Origin: SZUA-430 sp965227535
GTDB taxonomy: Bacteria; Pseudomonadota; Alphaproteobacteria; Micropepsales; Micropepsaceae
Length of the DNA: 64,000 nt
Assembly (NCBI GenBank): GCA_965227535.1
Contig: OZ245761.1
Coordinates: forward strand, 1,364,001-1,428,000
Direction of reading: 5' to 3'
Shown: piece after piece, positions 1 to 7,895 of the stretch
Layout: the number at the start of each line of letters is the position of its first letter
How positions within the stretch are numbered: the stretch's first letter is position 1
Position numbers and translations under genes: made by a program
Notes under the pieces: generated by a model
Told to the model about the DNA's origin: nothing
Database searches by the model: none
What the model saw: the letters and a program-made list of their open reading frames with translations, nothing else

Positions 1-357
1 GCACTGGCCGAGAAAGCGCGCGTCGCGGCAGCTTTCGATTCCGGCGGCCGCAACACCATCGCCAACACATGGCTCGCCTCGGTGACCGGCAACATGGGCG
101 GAACGACGGCGCGCAACTACGAGAGTTGGGTGCGCGACGCGGCAAGCCAGCGTTACGTTGGCGTGACGGAAGATCTCACGCGCATCACCGTAGGTCCCGC
201 CACCTGGAACAACCGCAACGTCCTTATCTCCGACATCCGCGTCTTCGATCAGATCGGCTACGGCACCAAGCCCATCATCTTCCTCGGCATGGATCTGATG
301 TCGAACCGCCGCGTCATCGTCGACTACGCCGGCGCCTCGCTCTGGCTCTCGCGCTAG
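1..357 (+). CDS. retropepsin-like aspartyl protease, C-terminal part
   Basis: The gene enters from the left edge in frame 1 and stops with TAG at 355-357, leaving 118 residues. Near the edge the string FDSGGRNTIAN sits where retropepsin-like proteases have their catalytic DTGA loop, but here it reads DSGG. The end, FLGMDLMSNRRVIVDY followed by a short hydrophobic strand, matches the typical close of bacterial single-domain aspartyl proteases (GMD, then R-x-V-I-D-Y). These proteins are usually periplasmic or membrane-anchored and often carry two such lobes, so the missing upstream part probably holds a signal peptide and a first lobe. The family call rests on these two motifs only. The S in place of T in the active-site triad is compatible with activity but should be noted. 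Confidence 0.55.
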   Translation, partial: ALAEKARVAAAFDSGGRNTIANTWLASVTGNMGGTTARNYESWVRDAASQRYVGVTEDLTRITVGPATWNNRNVLISDIRVFDQIGYGTKPIIFLGMDLMSNRRVIVDYAGASLWLSR

Positions 358-367
358 ACTCGAATCC

Positions 368-467
368 TCACGCACCGTGATTGCGACAAGTGCGCACACC
401 GTGCGCGCTATCACTTTTCAAAGCGGGCAAACTGCATCATATGCATCCGTGGGCGCACACGGTGCGC
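368..467. promoter_or_regulatory. cluster of four short spaced palindromes (operator-like)
   Basis: Four inverted repeats, each with a three-base centre, lie between the protease stop and the next small gene. They are TCACG-CAC-CGTGA at 368-380, GCGCAC-ACC-GTGCGC at 392-406, TGCAT-CAT-ATGCA at 433-445 and GCGCAC-ACG-GTGCGC at 453-467. The two GCGCAC/GTGCGC sites are the same element repeated 61 bp apart. This is the expected look of tandem binding sites for a dimeric repressor or activator acting on the gene at 512. No clear -35/-10 pair was found, so the promoter itself is not placed. Confidence 0.4.
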
Positions 468-511
468 ACTCGCGCGGGCCACGCTCCCGCTGAATTGAGA
501 GGAGAACCTCC

Positions 512-652
512 ATGAACCAGGTCCCCCAACCGCGCTACGCCTATCGCGTGACCTTCGCCGGCACCGTGCGCGTGACGACCGACCCGATCGAAGTGGCCCG
601 CATCCGCCGCGCCTATCCGGCAGCCCAGGTGCAGATCGTCCCGATCGCCTGA
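512..652 (+). CDS. hypothetical protein, 46 residues
   Basis: An ATG at 512 preceded by GAGGAGAACC (a strong ribosome-binding site about 5 bases away) opens a 46-codon frame ending with TGA at 650-652. The product, starting MNQVPQPRYAYRVTFAGTV, is basic and Tyr/Val rich and has no signal peptide or membrane span. The spacing of hydrophobic residues suggests a few beta strands. No family is recognised. Support for reality comes from the ribosome-binding site, the palindrome cluster immediately upstream and a hairpin with T-run immediately downstream at 676-712, which together frame a self-contained transcription unit. It may encode a small regulator, but nothing in the sequence shows that. Confidence 0.5.
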   Translation: MNQVPQPRYAYRVTFAGTVRVTTDPIEVARIRRAYPAAQVQIVPIA

Positions 653-675
653 GTCGACGTCATCCGCGCATGGCG

Positions 676-712
676 AAAGGGCGGTGCTGCCGAAAGGCGG
701 CGCCGCCCTTTT
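676..712. terminator. bidirectional intrinsic terminator
   Basis: AAAGGGCGG (676-684) pairs with CCGCCCTTT (703-711), and further G/C pairing is possible inside. On the plus strand a TTTT run follows at 709-712; on the minus strand the hairpin ends in CCGCCCTTT. It lies between the convergent ends of the 46-residue gene and the RHH gene and can serve both. Confidence 0.6.
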
Positions 713-719
713 CGCAAGC

Positions 720-1313
720 CTACTCGCTGCGGCCCCGCAGACAAGCACAGTCGCCCATCACGTCCGGCGGCAGCTTCTCGAACCACTGATCGAGCGCCTC
801 CGACACGATCTCCTGCACCGGCCGCCGCAGCAGCGCCGCCGACAGCTTCAGCTTCACGAAGCGCAGCCGTTTCAGGCGCAAGTTCACGTGATATGTCTTC
901 GCCGCCTCTTCCGGCGACGGCCCGGGGCACGCGACGCAGCTGCTCTCGGCGTGCTCTTCCTCCTCATGCGGCGGCACGAGGGTGAGCGCGGGCGGCGCCG
1001 GCGGCTTCACCACCACCTCCGCATCCTGCTGGCGTTGCGACTCCTGCACGGCGCGCCGGCCGAACGAACCGAACACCGACGCGTAAGCTTCAACGGGCTT
1101 GGCCGGCGTATGCAGCTTCAGCCCCTCTTCCTTCGGCAGCGCACCCGGCTCCACATGCGCGTGCACGTGAGCATGCATGGGCGTGAGCGCGCGGATGTCC
1201 GACGCCGGCGAGCCCACACGTGTGAGCAACTGGTCGGCGAAGGGAGTTGACGTCGGCTCGGCCTCGCCCTTGCGCGCAAGAAGCCCCGCCGTCAGCGATG
1301 CAAATTTCGACAT
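720..1313 (-). CDS. ribbon-helix-helix partition-type protein
   Basis: A 197-residue protein starting MSKFASLTAGLLARKGE, with ATG at 1311-1313 and GAGGG eight bases upstream; a TTG two codons earlier is less likely. The first 130 residues are low complexity with His/Val and Pro-rich stretches. The last 60 contain NLRLKRLRFVKLKLSAALL and then VQEIVSEALDQWFEKL, a short basic beta strand followed by two helices as in ribbon-helix-helix DNA-binding proteins such as the ParG/CopG type. It lies 28 bp downstream of a ParA-type ATPase on the same strand, the usual parF-parG order, so it is probably the DNA-binding partner of that ATPase. The disordered N-terminus may be the arm that stimulates the ATPase; this is inference from the ParG family. 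Two Cys pairs near residues 125-130 and 190 are unexplained. Confidence 0.6.
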   Translation of the reverse strand: MSKFASLTAGLLARKGEAEPTSTPFADQLLTRVGSPASDIRALTPMHAHVHAHVEPGALPKEEGLKLHTPAKPVEAYASVFGSFGRRAVQESQRQQDAEVVVKPPAPPALTLVPPHEEEEHAESSCVACPGPSPEEAAKTYHVNLRLKRLRFVKLKLSAALLRRPVQEIVSEALDQWFEKLPPDVMGDCACLRGRSE

Positions 1314-1341
1314 AAGCAATACCCTCAGGTGCGAGGATCGA

Positions 1342-2082
1342 TTAGACCGCGCGGCGCCCGAACACAGGCACCTCGCGCCCCAACGAGTTCATGTTGCGGA
1401 ACAGCGTCGTCGCCTGCACCACCTCACCCGTTTCGTTCTCCGCCGCGTCGAGGCGCATCAAACGCTGCTGCAAATACTCCCACAGCCCGCGGATCTCTTC
1501 CGCCGACTTGCCCTCAGGCTCGATCTCCATGACGGTGCGCCCGTCGATCATCGAGGCCGCGAAGTCGGTGCGGTTATAGACCGTAACCGGCGCCACCGTG
1601 CCGTGCTGAGACAAGGCGACGGCCGCCTCCATCGTGATGCGCGCGCGCGGCGTCGCCGCGTTGAGCGCAAAGATCATCGGCTTCTTGCGCGACTCGCAGA
1701 TGTCGATCGTGGGACCCACGGCGCGCAGATCGTGCGGCGACGGACGCGTCGGCAGAACGACGAGGTCGGCGAAACTCACGACCTCCGAGATCGCCTTCGT
1801 CACCGCCGGCGGCGTATCGACGATGATGAGCTTGAACCCCTGCGCGCGCGCTTCGTCCAAATCGTGGACCAGATTCGTGAAGGCGGAATGCAGGAACGCC
1901 GGCGTCGGCGACTCGCGGCAGTTCCACCACTTGGCGAGCGACCCCTGAGGATCGGTGTCGATCAGAGCCACAGGCCCCGCCCCGCTCAACTCCGCTTGCA
2001 CGCCGATATGGCCCGCCAGCGTCGTCTTGCCCGATCCGCCTTTCTGAGACGCGAAGACGATCACGCGCATATTCTGCGACAT
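1342..2082 (-). CDS. parA: ParA/ParF-family partition ATPase
   Basis: A 246-residue P-loop ATPase of the MinD/ParA superfamily. The ATG at 2080-2082 has GAGGAGA about 6 bases upstream; an in-frame extension to 2151 lacks such a site. Residues 14-21 read KGGSGKTT, the deviant Walker A motif with its signature lysine. ALIDTDPQGSLAKWW follows as the A-prime motif, and LIIVDTPP is the Walker B region. The length is that of the short ParF/VirC1 type lacking an N-terminal DNA-binding domain, which fits the separate RHH protein directly downstream. Such pairs act on plasmid or chromosome segregation or on positioning of large protein complexes, binding nucleoid DNA when ATP-bound. Its chromosomal setting with no ori signature nearby leaves cargo positioning as possible as DNA partition. 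Confidence 0.8.
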   Translation of the reverse strand: MSQNMRVIVFASQKGGSGKTTLAGHIGVQAELSGAGPVALIDTDPQGSLAKWWNCRESPTPAFLHSAFTNLVHDLDEARAQGFKLIIVDTPPAVTKAISEVVSFADLVVLPTRPSPHDLRAVGPTIDICESRKKPMIFALNAATPRARITMEAAVALSQHGTVAPVTVYNRTDFAASMIDGRTVMEIEPEGKSAEEIRGLWEYLQQRLMRLDAAENETGEVVQATTLFRNMNSLGREVPVFGRRAV

Positions 2083-2691
2083 TCCACTCTCCTCATCGGC
2101 AACCCCGCTATCCCCATGCGCCGCGCACGTGGACCGGAAGCTTTGCGTCACGCCGTCACCGACGTTTTGCCGTTTCGTAGGTCAATTCCACCGACGACCT
2201 TACGCCCCTCAACTTGCGTGGCGTTTAAACGGCCACCCAAGATTTGCCTCGAATTGTCGCCGCCGCCGCCGCAATCGGAAGCCCAATAAAACTCGACGCA
2301 TTTGACGCGTCACTCCCTGACATTGGCGCATTGGAGCCAAAAATGCGTCACGCGGCCCAACCCAGCCCTAGGAACAAATACGGAACTATCGCACTGCAAT
2401 TGCAATCGAAAATTAGCTGACCTTCAATCACGGGGACACAACAGAACGCGAGGTTCGACATGGACTCGCGTCGATCTCGCCAGCAGCAGGAACCAGCGGC
2501 CGATTGAAATGGCAAAATCGCAGAGGCCGCGTCCAAAACGCTCCCCCCGCGGCGCGCGACCTGGCGATGCGGTTGGTGGACGAGGCGGAAGAATAGAGCC
2601 GCGCTACAACGACCCCCAAATTGTGGCTGGCTCGGCAAAATTGAGCAGCATGTTTGTGCTCGTCTTAGCCGCCACGGGAGGGGTGCGTGAG
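2083..2691. other. intergenic region with palindromes, no gene seen
   Basis: This 609-bp gap separates the divergent parA and EF-hand genes. It is less GC-rich than its neighbours and open frames across it show no coding character; the plus frame that runs through from 2302 is an upstream extension of the EF-hand gene. TGACGCGTCA at 2303-2312 is a perfect 10-bp palindrome. TTGGC (2323-2327) and GCCAA (2336-2340) form an inverted repeat 10 bp further on, and TGCGTCACGCG recurs from about 2344. These may be operators for either divergent gene. Confidence 0.4.
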
Positions 2692-3258
2692 ATGAGATGG
2701 GTTGCGGTCGGCATTGTTGCGGCAGTGTTGGGCCTGCAAGGTTGCAGCAGTCTGGGCTTGGGCGGCGGTTCTCGCCCGCCACGGCCCGAGGCGGCTCGGG
2801 ATTTTCGCCCGCAAGGCTCGGCGCTATTGGCGACGCTTGGACGTTTCGACGCCAATGCCGATCAGGAAATCGCCTTCGAAGAATTCGAAGCCGTGCTGAA
2901 AACCGACTACCTGGCCGCCGACGCGAACGGCGACGGCAACCTCGGCTACAGCGAGACGGCCGCGTTGAACCGTACCCTCAACGCGGAAACCAAAGTCTCT
3001 CCCATTATCGATTGGAACGGGAACGGCCACGTTGAACTGGAGGAATTCGGTGCGCAGTGGCGCACGCTGTTCAAGCGCGCGGATACCAATGACGACAAAG
3101 TCTTAAGCCAGGCCGAGCTTATGCGGCCGATGCCGCGCGATGTGCCGCCACCGCCCGGTGGCCCTCCGGGCGGCGGCCCGCCGGGCGGCAAGCCGCCGGG
3201 CAATGGGCCGCCGGGAGGCGGTCCACCAGGCGGCAAGCCTGGTGGTGGTGGATTCTAA
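2692..3258 (+). CDS. EF-hand lipoprotein with Pro/Gly-rich tail
   Basis: The chosen start, ATG 2692, follows GGGAGGGG by eight bases and yields a classic lipoprotein signal ending LGLQGC, with the lipidated Cys at residue 18; the frame is open upstream but without such features. The 188-residue product has four calcium-binding EF-hand loops at about residues 53-64 (DANADQEIAFEE), 77-88 (DANGDGNLGYSE), 107-118 (DWNGNGHVELEE) and 131-142 (DTNDDKVLSQAE). They are spaced 24, 30 and 24 residues, that is, two paired EF-hand units. The last 35 residues are PPGGGPPGGK-type repeats. It should sit in the envelope and bind Ca2+. It is convergent with the neighbouring autotransporter, whose stop is 16 bp away. 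Whether it senses or buffers calcium is not shown. Confidence 0.8.
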   Translation: MRWVAVGIVAAVLGLQGCSSLGLGGGSRPPRPEAARDFRPQGSALLATLGRFDANADQEIAFEEFEAVLKTDYLAADANGDGNLGYSETAALNRTLNAETKVSPIIDWNGNGHVELEEFGAQWRTLFKRADTNDDKVLSQAELMRPMPRDVPPPPGGPPGGGPPGGKPPGNGPPGGGPPGGKPGGGGF

Positions 3259-3273
3259 AGTCGACAGCCGCGG

Positions 3274-5343
3274 CTACAAACGTACCGCCAGCGTGAGAAG
3301 CGCCCGGTGCGCCGCGTAGCCGTCGGTCTGCCATTGATAGTCGTAGACGCCTTCGATTGACCACGCGCTGGCGTCGTAGAGCGTAACGCCGGCGCCGACT
3401 TCGTACATGTCCGTCCCCGACGACATGCCGTCGATCGTGAACGCCGTGCCGCCGCCCGTGAAGGACGCTGTGTTCTGCATCAGCTCGTCGCTGAACGAAT
3501 GCAGCCAATTCACATGCACCTGCGGCCGCAACACGTCGCCGTCGGCGTAGAGGACGTCATGTGCGAGTTTCACGCCGAGGCCGGACTGAAAGAACTCATA
3601 GTCCTGCGCGTTCACGATGAGATTGAGGTCACCGGCGCCGGTTTCCGCACGGCCGTCCACATGCAGCTCCGTGTACTGAAGCCGCACGCTGGGCGTGAGA
3701 ACCGTCAACCCGTCGTCGAAGCGGAAGTGATAGCCCGTGGCGCCCAACGCCGTGAACTGGTCGCCGTCGTAATCGGCCCGCGCCGTCGCATCGACGCCGG
3801 TAAAGACGATGTGGCGCGTGTCGGAATAATCGTCGATCCCGTACGTTACCGAGCCTCTCAGAAACCAATCGCCGGGCGCGTAACCCACGAACGCGGTCGC
3901 CAGGTACGACTCGATGTCGCTCTGGTTGTCGTAGACGCTCGCGTCGAGCGACGTGCTCACGTAGGTCAATCCAACGCCCGCATGCATCCGATCGCCGAGA
4001 GAGATATCCAGCGCGACCACGCCGCCATAGGTGTCGAAGTCGTATCCCTCAAGCACGCCCGCGTTGTCCTGCTCGCCGAAGAAGCCGGCCGTCGTCGCCC
4101 AAAAACGCGCGCGCTTGTCGTCGGCTTGGCAGATCGCAGCGTTCTCGTGGCGCGCCACAAACCGCTCGTCGTGCCGCTCTTCATCGCAGTCGAGTTGCGC
4201 CAGCAAACCGTTCGCCAACCGCTGCGTCGCACGGAATCCTTCCAGCGGCGAGTTCACACCTGTCGTGCCCGGCACGAGCTGAGCAATCGCCGCGGGAACT
4301 TCGTCGGGCGGCAAGTCGTCGATCACGGGTATGACATCCGGCGGAATAACGTCGGGCGGGACAACGACAGGCGGGATCGCCGTTACGGTAATGCGGACCA
4401 GACCGTTGGTCGTCGGCGCCGCCGAGAACGCGTAGTTTGCGGTGTTGCTGGTTACGTTGACGACGCTGCCGTCGGTACCGCTGGTCGCCGCGACGATGTC
4501 GAAATTGTTTCCGACGGCGAGCAGTCCCGTGACGGTCACGTTGACCTGCACCGTGGCGCCTATCGATGCCGCGCCGACGGGCACGATCTGCCCGTAGTCG
4601 AGCGCGCTGAAGAGCGTTGTGTTGAGGATCCCCGTCGTCGGGATCGCGAAGGCGCCGGCGACGTTCAGCATGTTGGTGCCCAGCGTGTAGATGCCGGAAT
4701 TCACCTGGCCGGTGATCGCCGCATTGCCGCCGAGGACAGTGATCTGCTTCAGTCCGCTCGCCGCGCCGACGGCGCCGTCAACGATGCTGTTGGCATTCAG
4801 CGTCAGCGTGCCCGTGCGTGCGCCGGCGGTGTTGGTGATCGCCGCGCGGACCGTCTGGCCCGCGCCGACGTTGATGAAGCCGTCGCCCGCGAAGTCCATC
4901 GTCGAGCCAGTGTTGCTGATGAAGCCGCCGTTGAAGTTGACGGTGCCCGTGCCCGCAACCGAGAACGTGGTCGAAAACACCGGGCCGCTGAAGGTCACGA
5001 TCGTGCCGTTGACGCCCGCGTCGATGTCGAGGAACGTCGACCCCACTTGGCCGACGAACCCGGTCACCGTCGATGAATTGTTGAACAAGACGCTCGCCGT
5101 GTTGGCCGCGGTGGTCGTAATGCCGCCGCCCAAATCGTTCGCCGTATTGATGTTCTGCGCGCCGACGGTAAGCGTCCCCGGACCTTGCGTATCGACGCCG
5201 TTCGTAACGCCCTCTGCACCGACAACGCCGGGCAAAACGACGATTTCGCGGGCCGTCGCCGACGGCAGCCAAATCGCCATCGCCAACCCGAGCAGCAGGA
5301 AGACAATGACACTCTCAAGAGAATGGTGGTGGTAGTGTTTCAT
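3274..5343 (-). CDS. autotransporter (type Va) outer-membrane protein
   Basis: A 689-residue protein. ATG at 5341-5343 with GGAG eight bases upstream gives MKHYHHHSLES, a hydrophobic core and an ATA-RE cleavage site. Residues about 35-330 are Gly/Thr/Asn-rich short repeats typical of a beta-helical passenger. A linker rich in PPDVIPPDVIP-type repeats follows. The last 280 residues, from FWATTAGFFGEQDNAG onward, alternate polar and aromatic residues and end in a strand closing ALLTLAVRL, as in the 12-stranded autotransporter barrel. The protein therefore exports its own passenger to the surface. No catalytic motif was seen in the passenger, so an adhesive role is more likely than an enzymatic one. 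A FixJ-like regulator gene lies 128 bp upstream on the same strand and could be co-regulated. Confidence 0.85.
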   Translation of the reverse strand: MKHYHHHSLESVIVFLLLGLAMAIWLPSATAREIVVLPGVVGAEGVTNGVDTQGPGTLTVGAQNINTANDLGGGITTTAANTASVLFNNSSTVTGFVGQVGSTFLDIDAGVNGTIVTFSGPVFSTTFSVAGTGTVNFNGGFISNTGSTMDFAGDGFINVGAGQTVRAAITNTAGARTGTLTLNANSIVDGAVGAASGLKQITVLGGNAAITGQVNSGIYTLGTNMLNVAGAFAIPTTGILNTTLFSALDYGQIVPVGAASIGATVQVNVTVTGLLAVGNNFDIVAATSGTDGSVVNVTSNTANYAFSAAPTTNGLVRITVTAIPPVVVPPDVIPPDVIPVIDDLPPDEVPAAIAQLVPGTTGVNSPLEGFRATQRLANGLLAQLDCDEERHDERFVARHENAAICQADDKRARFWATTAGFFGEQDNAGVLEGYDFDTYGGVVALDISLGDRMHAGVGLTYVSTSLDASVYDNQSDIESYLATAFVGYAPGDWFLRGSVTYGIDDYSDTRHIVFTGVDATARADYDGDQFTALGATGYHFRFDDGLTVLTPSVRLQYTELHVDGRAETGAGDLNLIVNAQDYEFFQSGLGVKLAHDVLYADGDVLRPQVHVNWLHSFSDELMQNTASFTGGGTAFTIDGMSSGTDMYEVGAGVTLYDASAWSIEGVYDYQWQTDGYAAHRALLTLAVRL

Positions 5344-5471
5344 CACAAAGGCTCCGACGGATTGAGCGCGCGAAAATGACGGGCGATCCTCGTGTCCCTC
5401 GCCTTCAGGTAGGGTTAATTTATCGTTGCGTAGTAATACCTACGTAGAACCACGCGGTGCGCTTCGCGTCG

Positions 5472-6092
5472 TCAGTTCGACCGGCTTCTCAAAACGAGTC
5501 GAACGAGATCCGCCGTGTTCTTGGCGCCAAGTTTCTGCATGATATGCGCGCGATGCGCTTCGACGGTTCGCGGACTCAGACCAAGACTGCGTCCGGCCTC
5601 TTTGTTGGAAGCGGCTGCCGCGATTTCGGCCAGCACTTCGCGCTCGCGCTGACTCAGGAGCTCGACGCCGGGAAACGCCATCGAGCGGGCGCGAGAATTC
5701 GCGCGCCAGACTTTCCACGCTCTCATCAGTGTGCGCGTGTGCTCGACGATGACGTGCGGATCGAAGGCCTTCTCGATGACGTCGAACGCACCCAGCTTGA
5801 CCGCTTCCACCGCGATGGGAACCGTAACGACGCCTGACAACACGACGACAAGGCCGTCGTGATTGACGGCGTCGATCATCTTGAGAATTTCAAGCCCCGA
5901 ACGCTCCGGCATGTTGACGTCAACGATCAAACACGCCGCCGGCCGCGCACGCGCCGCACCGATAAACAGATCGCCGTCCTCGAACGTCGTGACACGAAAG
6001 CCCCCGGCCCTGAAGGCCGCGGCCAACGCCTCACTGTCTCGGGGATCGTCGTCGACGATGAGGATTTCATCGCCTGATTCTCGCCCGGACAT
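5472..6092 (-). CDS. FixJ/NarL-type response regulator
   Basis: A 206-residue two-domain regulator. The ATG at 6090-6092 (MSGRESGDEILIVDDDP) is preceded by GGAAAGAG; the frame stays open to 6242 without a better start. The receiver domain covers residues 8-125 with acidic pair D14/D15, phosphoacceptor D58 (LIVDVNMPE) and K108 in EKAFD, where the usual Pro is Ala. Residues about 145-206 form a LuxR-type helix-turn-helix beginning LSQREREVLAEIAA, with the recognition helix around SPRTVEAHRAHI. This is the FixJ architecture, a DNA-binding output phosphorylated by a sensor kinase. No kinase gene is adjacent, so it is an orphan. The autotransporter gene immediately downstream is a plausible target by position only. 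Confidence 0.88.
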   Translation of the reverse strand: MSGRESGDEILIVDDDPRDSEALAAAFRAGGFRVTTFEDGDLFIGAARARPAACLIVDVNMPERSGLEILKMIDAVNHDGLVVVLSGVVTVPIAVEAVKLGAFDVIEKAFDPHVIVEHTRTLMRAWKVWRANSRARSMAFPGVELLSQREREVLAEIAAAASNKEAGRSLGLSPRTVEAHRAHIMQKLGAKNTADLVRLVLRSRSN

Positions 6093-6433
6093 GCCGCTCT
6101 CTTTCCGTCGCAGGCTGCGGAAGCAAACCAAGCGGACGGTTGCGATCGGCGCGACCCCGAATCTTACCAGGGAACAAAACGACGAAGTAGGAAAATGGTC
6201 TGCGCGAACGACAAAGCCGGCCTCTAGTAGATTGCACACCAACCCAATTCAGCCACCCTTTCGCTGAGACCGCCGGTGCCGCCTGAACTAAGGGCGGGAT
6301 GTCGCTTGAAGAAGTGCGCCTGCCGTCGCCAGCCCCCCCCTTCGGCGCTCGAGACTAGCGGAGATCGCGGCGCCGGCCGCGTCAACGGCCTGGCGCCACG
6401 ACAGGTTTCTTAATCGGCCCGGCCGCCGCTTGC
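6093..6433. other. intergenic region with hairpin, no gene seen
   Basis: This 341-bp gap lies between the regulator and the GST gene, both leftward. No supported frame is present. GGCGCCGGCCG (6369-6379) and CGGCC-T-GGCGCC (6386-6397) form a strong hairpin just after the GST stop; it lacks a T-run in the direction of transcription, so it is at best a weak or Rho-assisted end of the arsR-SRPBCC-GST transcript. Confidence 0.35.
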
Positions 6434-7072
6434 TCAGGCCGCCTGCTTGAAATCCCCCATCTGCGCATCGAGCGCCCGCTTGAATGCGGGACGCGCCGTG
6501 CAGCGGGCCACATAGTCGGCCAAGCGTTTGTCGTTCGCGGTGATCTCGGGAAGGATGCGCAGCACGGTCGACATCATGAGATCGCCGACGCTGAACCGGT
6601 CGCCGTCGAGATAGGGCTTGTCGCCCAGCGCCTTCGACAACGCGCCGGTGCGCTTGTTCATGAACTCGGTCGCGCCGGGCAAGCGCAGCTTCCCCCATTC
6701 TTCGTTCGCATAGAAAAGCTCGATCAGCGCAACGTTCATCACGAACGGCTCGATCGAGTTGAGCGCGGAGATCACCCACTGCATCGCCCGGGCGCGCGCC
6801 CGCGGCTCCTTCGGCAGCAGCGTCTCGCTGCGCTCTGCGATGTAAAGCACGATGGCGCCGGTCTCGAACAGCACGAAGCCGTCCTCTTCCAAGATCGGCA
6901 CCTGACCGAACGGTTGCAGCGCGCGATACTCGGGCTTGTCCTGATCGCCCTGCCCCAAGAGGCGCGTTTTGTACGGCAGTCCCGCCTCTTCAAGCGCCCA
7001 GCGTGCGCGCAGATCGCGCACCTGGCCTTGAGCGAACGGCGGCACCCAACGAAAAGCTGAAATCGTGATCAT
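6434..7072 (-). CDS. glutathione S-transferase family protein
   Basis: A 212-residue protein. Its ATG (7070-7072) overlaps the stop of the upstream SRPBCC gene in ATGA, and AGGAGAG lies six bases upstream. The N-terminal thioredoxin-like half includes PFGQVPILEEDGFVLFETGAI, which holds the cis-proline before the beta strand and the E-[ST]-x-A/G type glutathione-binding turn. The C-terminal half is all-helical with SVGDLMMSTVL, the N-capping box region of GSTs. The start SAFRWVPPFAQGQVRD is less standard than in the classical families, so the catalytic residue is uncertain. It is the last gene of a three-gene overlapping operon headed by an ArsR repressor, which suggests a response to an electrophile or other small molecule. 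Confidence 0.8.
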   Translation of the reverse strand: MITISAFRWVPPFAQGQVRDLRARWALEEAGLPYKTRLLGQGDQDKPEYRALQPFGQVPILEEDGFVLFETGAIVLYIAERSETLLPKEPRARARAMQWVISALNSIEPFVMNVALIELFYANEEWGKLRLPGATEFMNKRTGALSKALGDKPYLDGDRFSVGDLMMSTVLRILPEITANDKRLADYVARCTARPAFKRALDAQMGDFKQAA

Positions 7073-7536
7073 GTACGGCTCTCCTTTGCGATTTGTTCGG
7101 CGTAGACGATTTGTTTGTCGAAGCAGCTGGTCCAACCGCCGACATGGCGATCGCGCGCTTCGGCGCTTGAGAACGGTGTTTGGTGGAACATCTGAACGGT
7201 CTTGCCGTTGCGTTCCGTGAAGGTGATCGTGATCAGCGTCTCGATGCGGCTGGAAGGCCCCGCATCCCACGCGAAGGTGAAGACCAACCGGCGGTTCGGC
7301 ACGATCTCGCGGTAAACACCCCCAAACCAGCTCTCGTCGTTCGTGGACGACTTCATCATCGCGCGATAGGCGCCGCCGACGCGAAAGTCGATCTCGGCGT
7401 GCGGACAAACGTAACCGTTCGGTCCCATCCAATGCCTCATGTGCTCGGGCTTCGCCCACAACTCGAAGACCAGCGAGGCCGGCGCGTCGAAGGTGTGCGA
7501 GATCAGAAGTTCGTCGTCTGCCAATGTGGCGCTCAT
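7069..7536 (-). CDS. SRPBCC-domain (AHSA1-like) protein
   Basis: A 155-residue protein starting MSATLADDELLISHTFDAP at ATG 7534-7536. The strand-helix opening ISHTFDAPASLVFELWAKPEHMRHWMGP is the hallmark of the AHSA1/START-like SRPBCC fold. Later residues include GGVYREIVPNRRLVFTF and WTSCFDKQIVYAE, again typical of this family, which binds hydrophobic ligands in a deep cavity. It overlaps its neighbours by four bases on both sides (ATGA junctions at 7533-7536 and 7069-7072), so it is translationally coupled to an ArsR repressor upstream and a GST downstream. ArsR-SRPBCC pairs are common in bacteria; the ligand is unknown. Confidence 0.88.
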   Translation of the reverse strand: MSATLADDELLISHTFDAPASLVFELWAKPEHMRHWMGPNGYVCPHAEIDFRVGGAYRAMMKSSTNDESWFGGVYREIVPNRRLVFTFAWDAGPSSRIETLITITFTERNGKTVQMFHQTPFSSAEARDRHVGGWTSCFDKQIVYAEQIAKESRT

Positions 7537-7895
7537 TTCCGCTTTCCTTTCTTGCGTTTCGGCGCGTCCTTCGCCTTGAGCTCGGCGATGTAGGCGTCCA
7601 TTCTGTCGAAGCTCTGCGTCCAAAAGCGCCGGTAGCGCGCCAGCCAATCGTCGACGTCTTTCAACGCGTCAGCCTCCAGCTTGCACGGCCGCCACTGCGC
7701 CTCGCGCCCGCGCGAAATAAGCCCCGCCGTCTCCAGCACCTTCAGATGGCGCGACACCGCGGGCAGCGAAATCTCGAACGGCTCGGCCAGTTCATTCACC
7801 GTCGCCTCCCCGCGCGACAGGCGCGCAAGGATCGCCCGCCGCGTCGGATCGGCAAGCGCGGACAGGGTGGCGGAGAGTGGATCGAGCGTTTGCAT
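7533..7895 (-). CDS. ArsR-family transcriptional repressor
   Basis: A 120-residue winged-helix protein starting MQTLDPLSATLSALADPTR at ATG 7893-7895. The opening ALADPTRRAILARLSRGEATVNELA and the recognition helix SLPAVSRHLKVLETAGLI are textbook ArsR/SmtB, but no metal-binding CxC or His/Asp cluster is present, so it belongs to the metal-free SdpR-like group usually paired with SRPBCC genes. The C-terminus is Lys-rich (RKKGKRK). It heads a three-gene operon through ATGA overlaps, and an inverted repeat containing TTAACA half-sites covers its start region, consistent with autorepression. Confidence 0.9.
   Translation of the reverse strand: MQTLDPLSATLSALADPTRRAILARLSRGEATVNELAEPFEISLPAVSRHLKVLETAGLISRGREAQWRPCKLEADALKDVDDWLARYRRFWTQSFDRMDAYIAELKAKDAPKRKKGKRK

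Noticed and set aside
2302..2691. Upstream extension of the EF-hand gene as coding sequence
   Set aside because: It lacks a ribosome-binding site and would bury the lipoprotein signal inside the protein; the start at 2692 has a strong site and a perfect lipobox.
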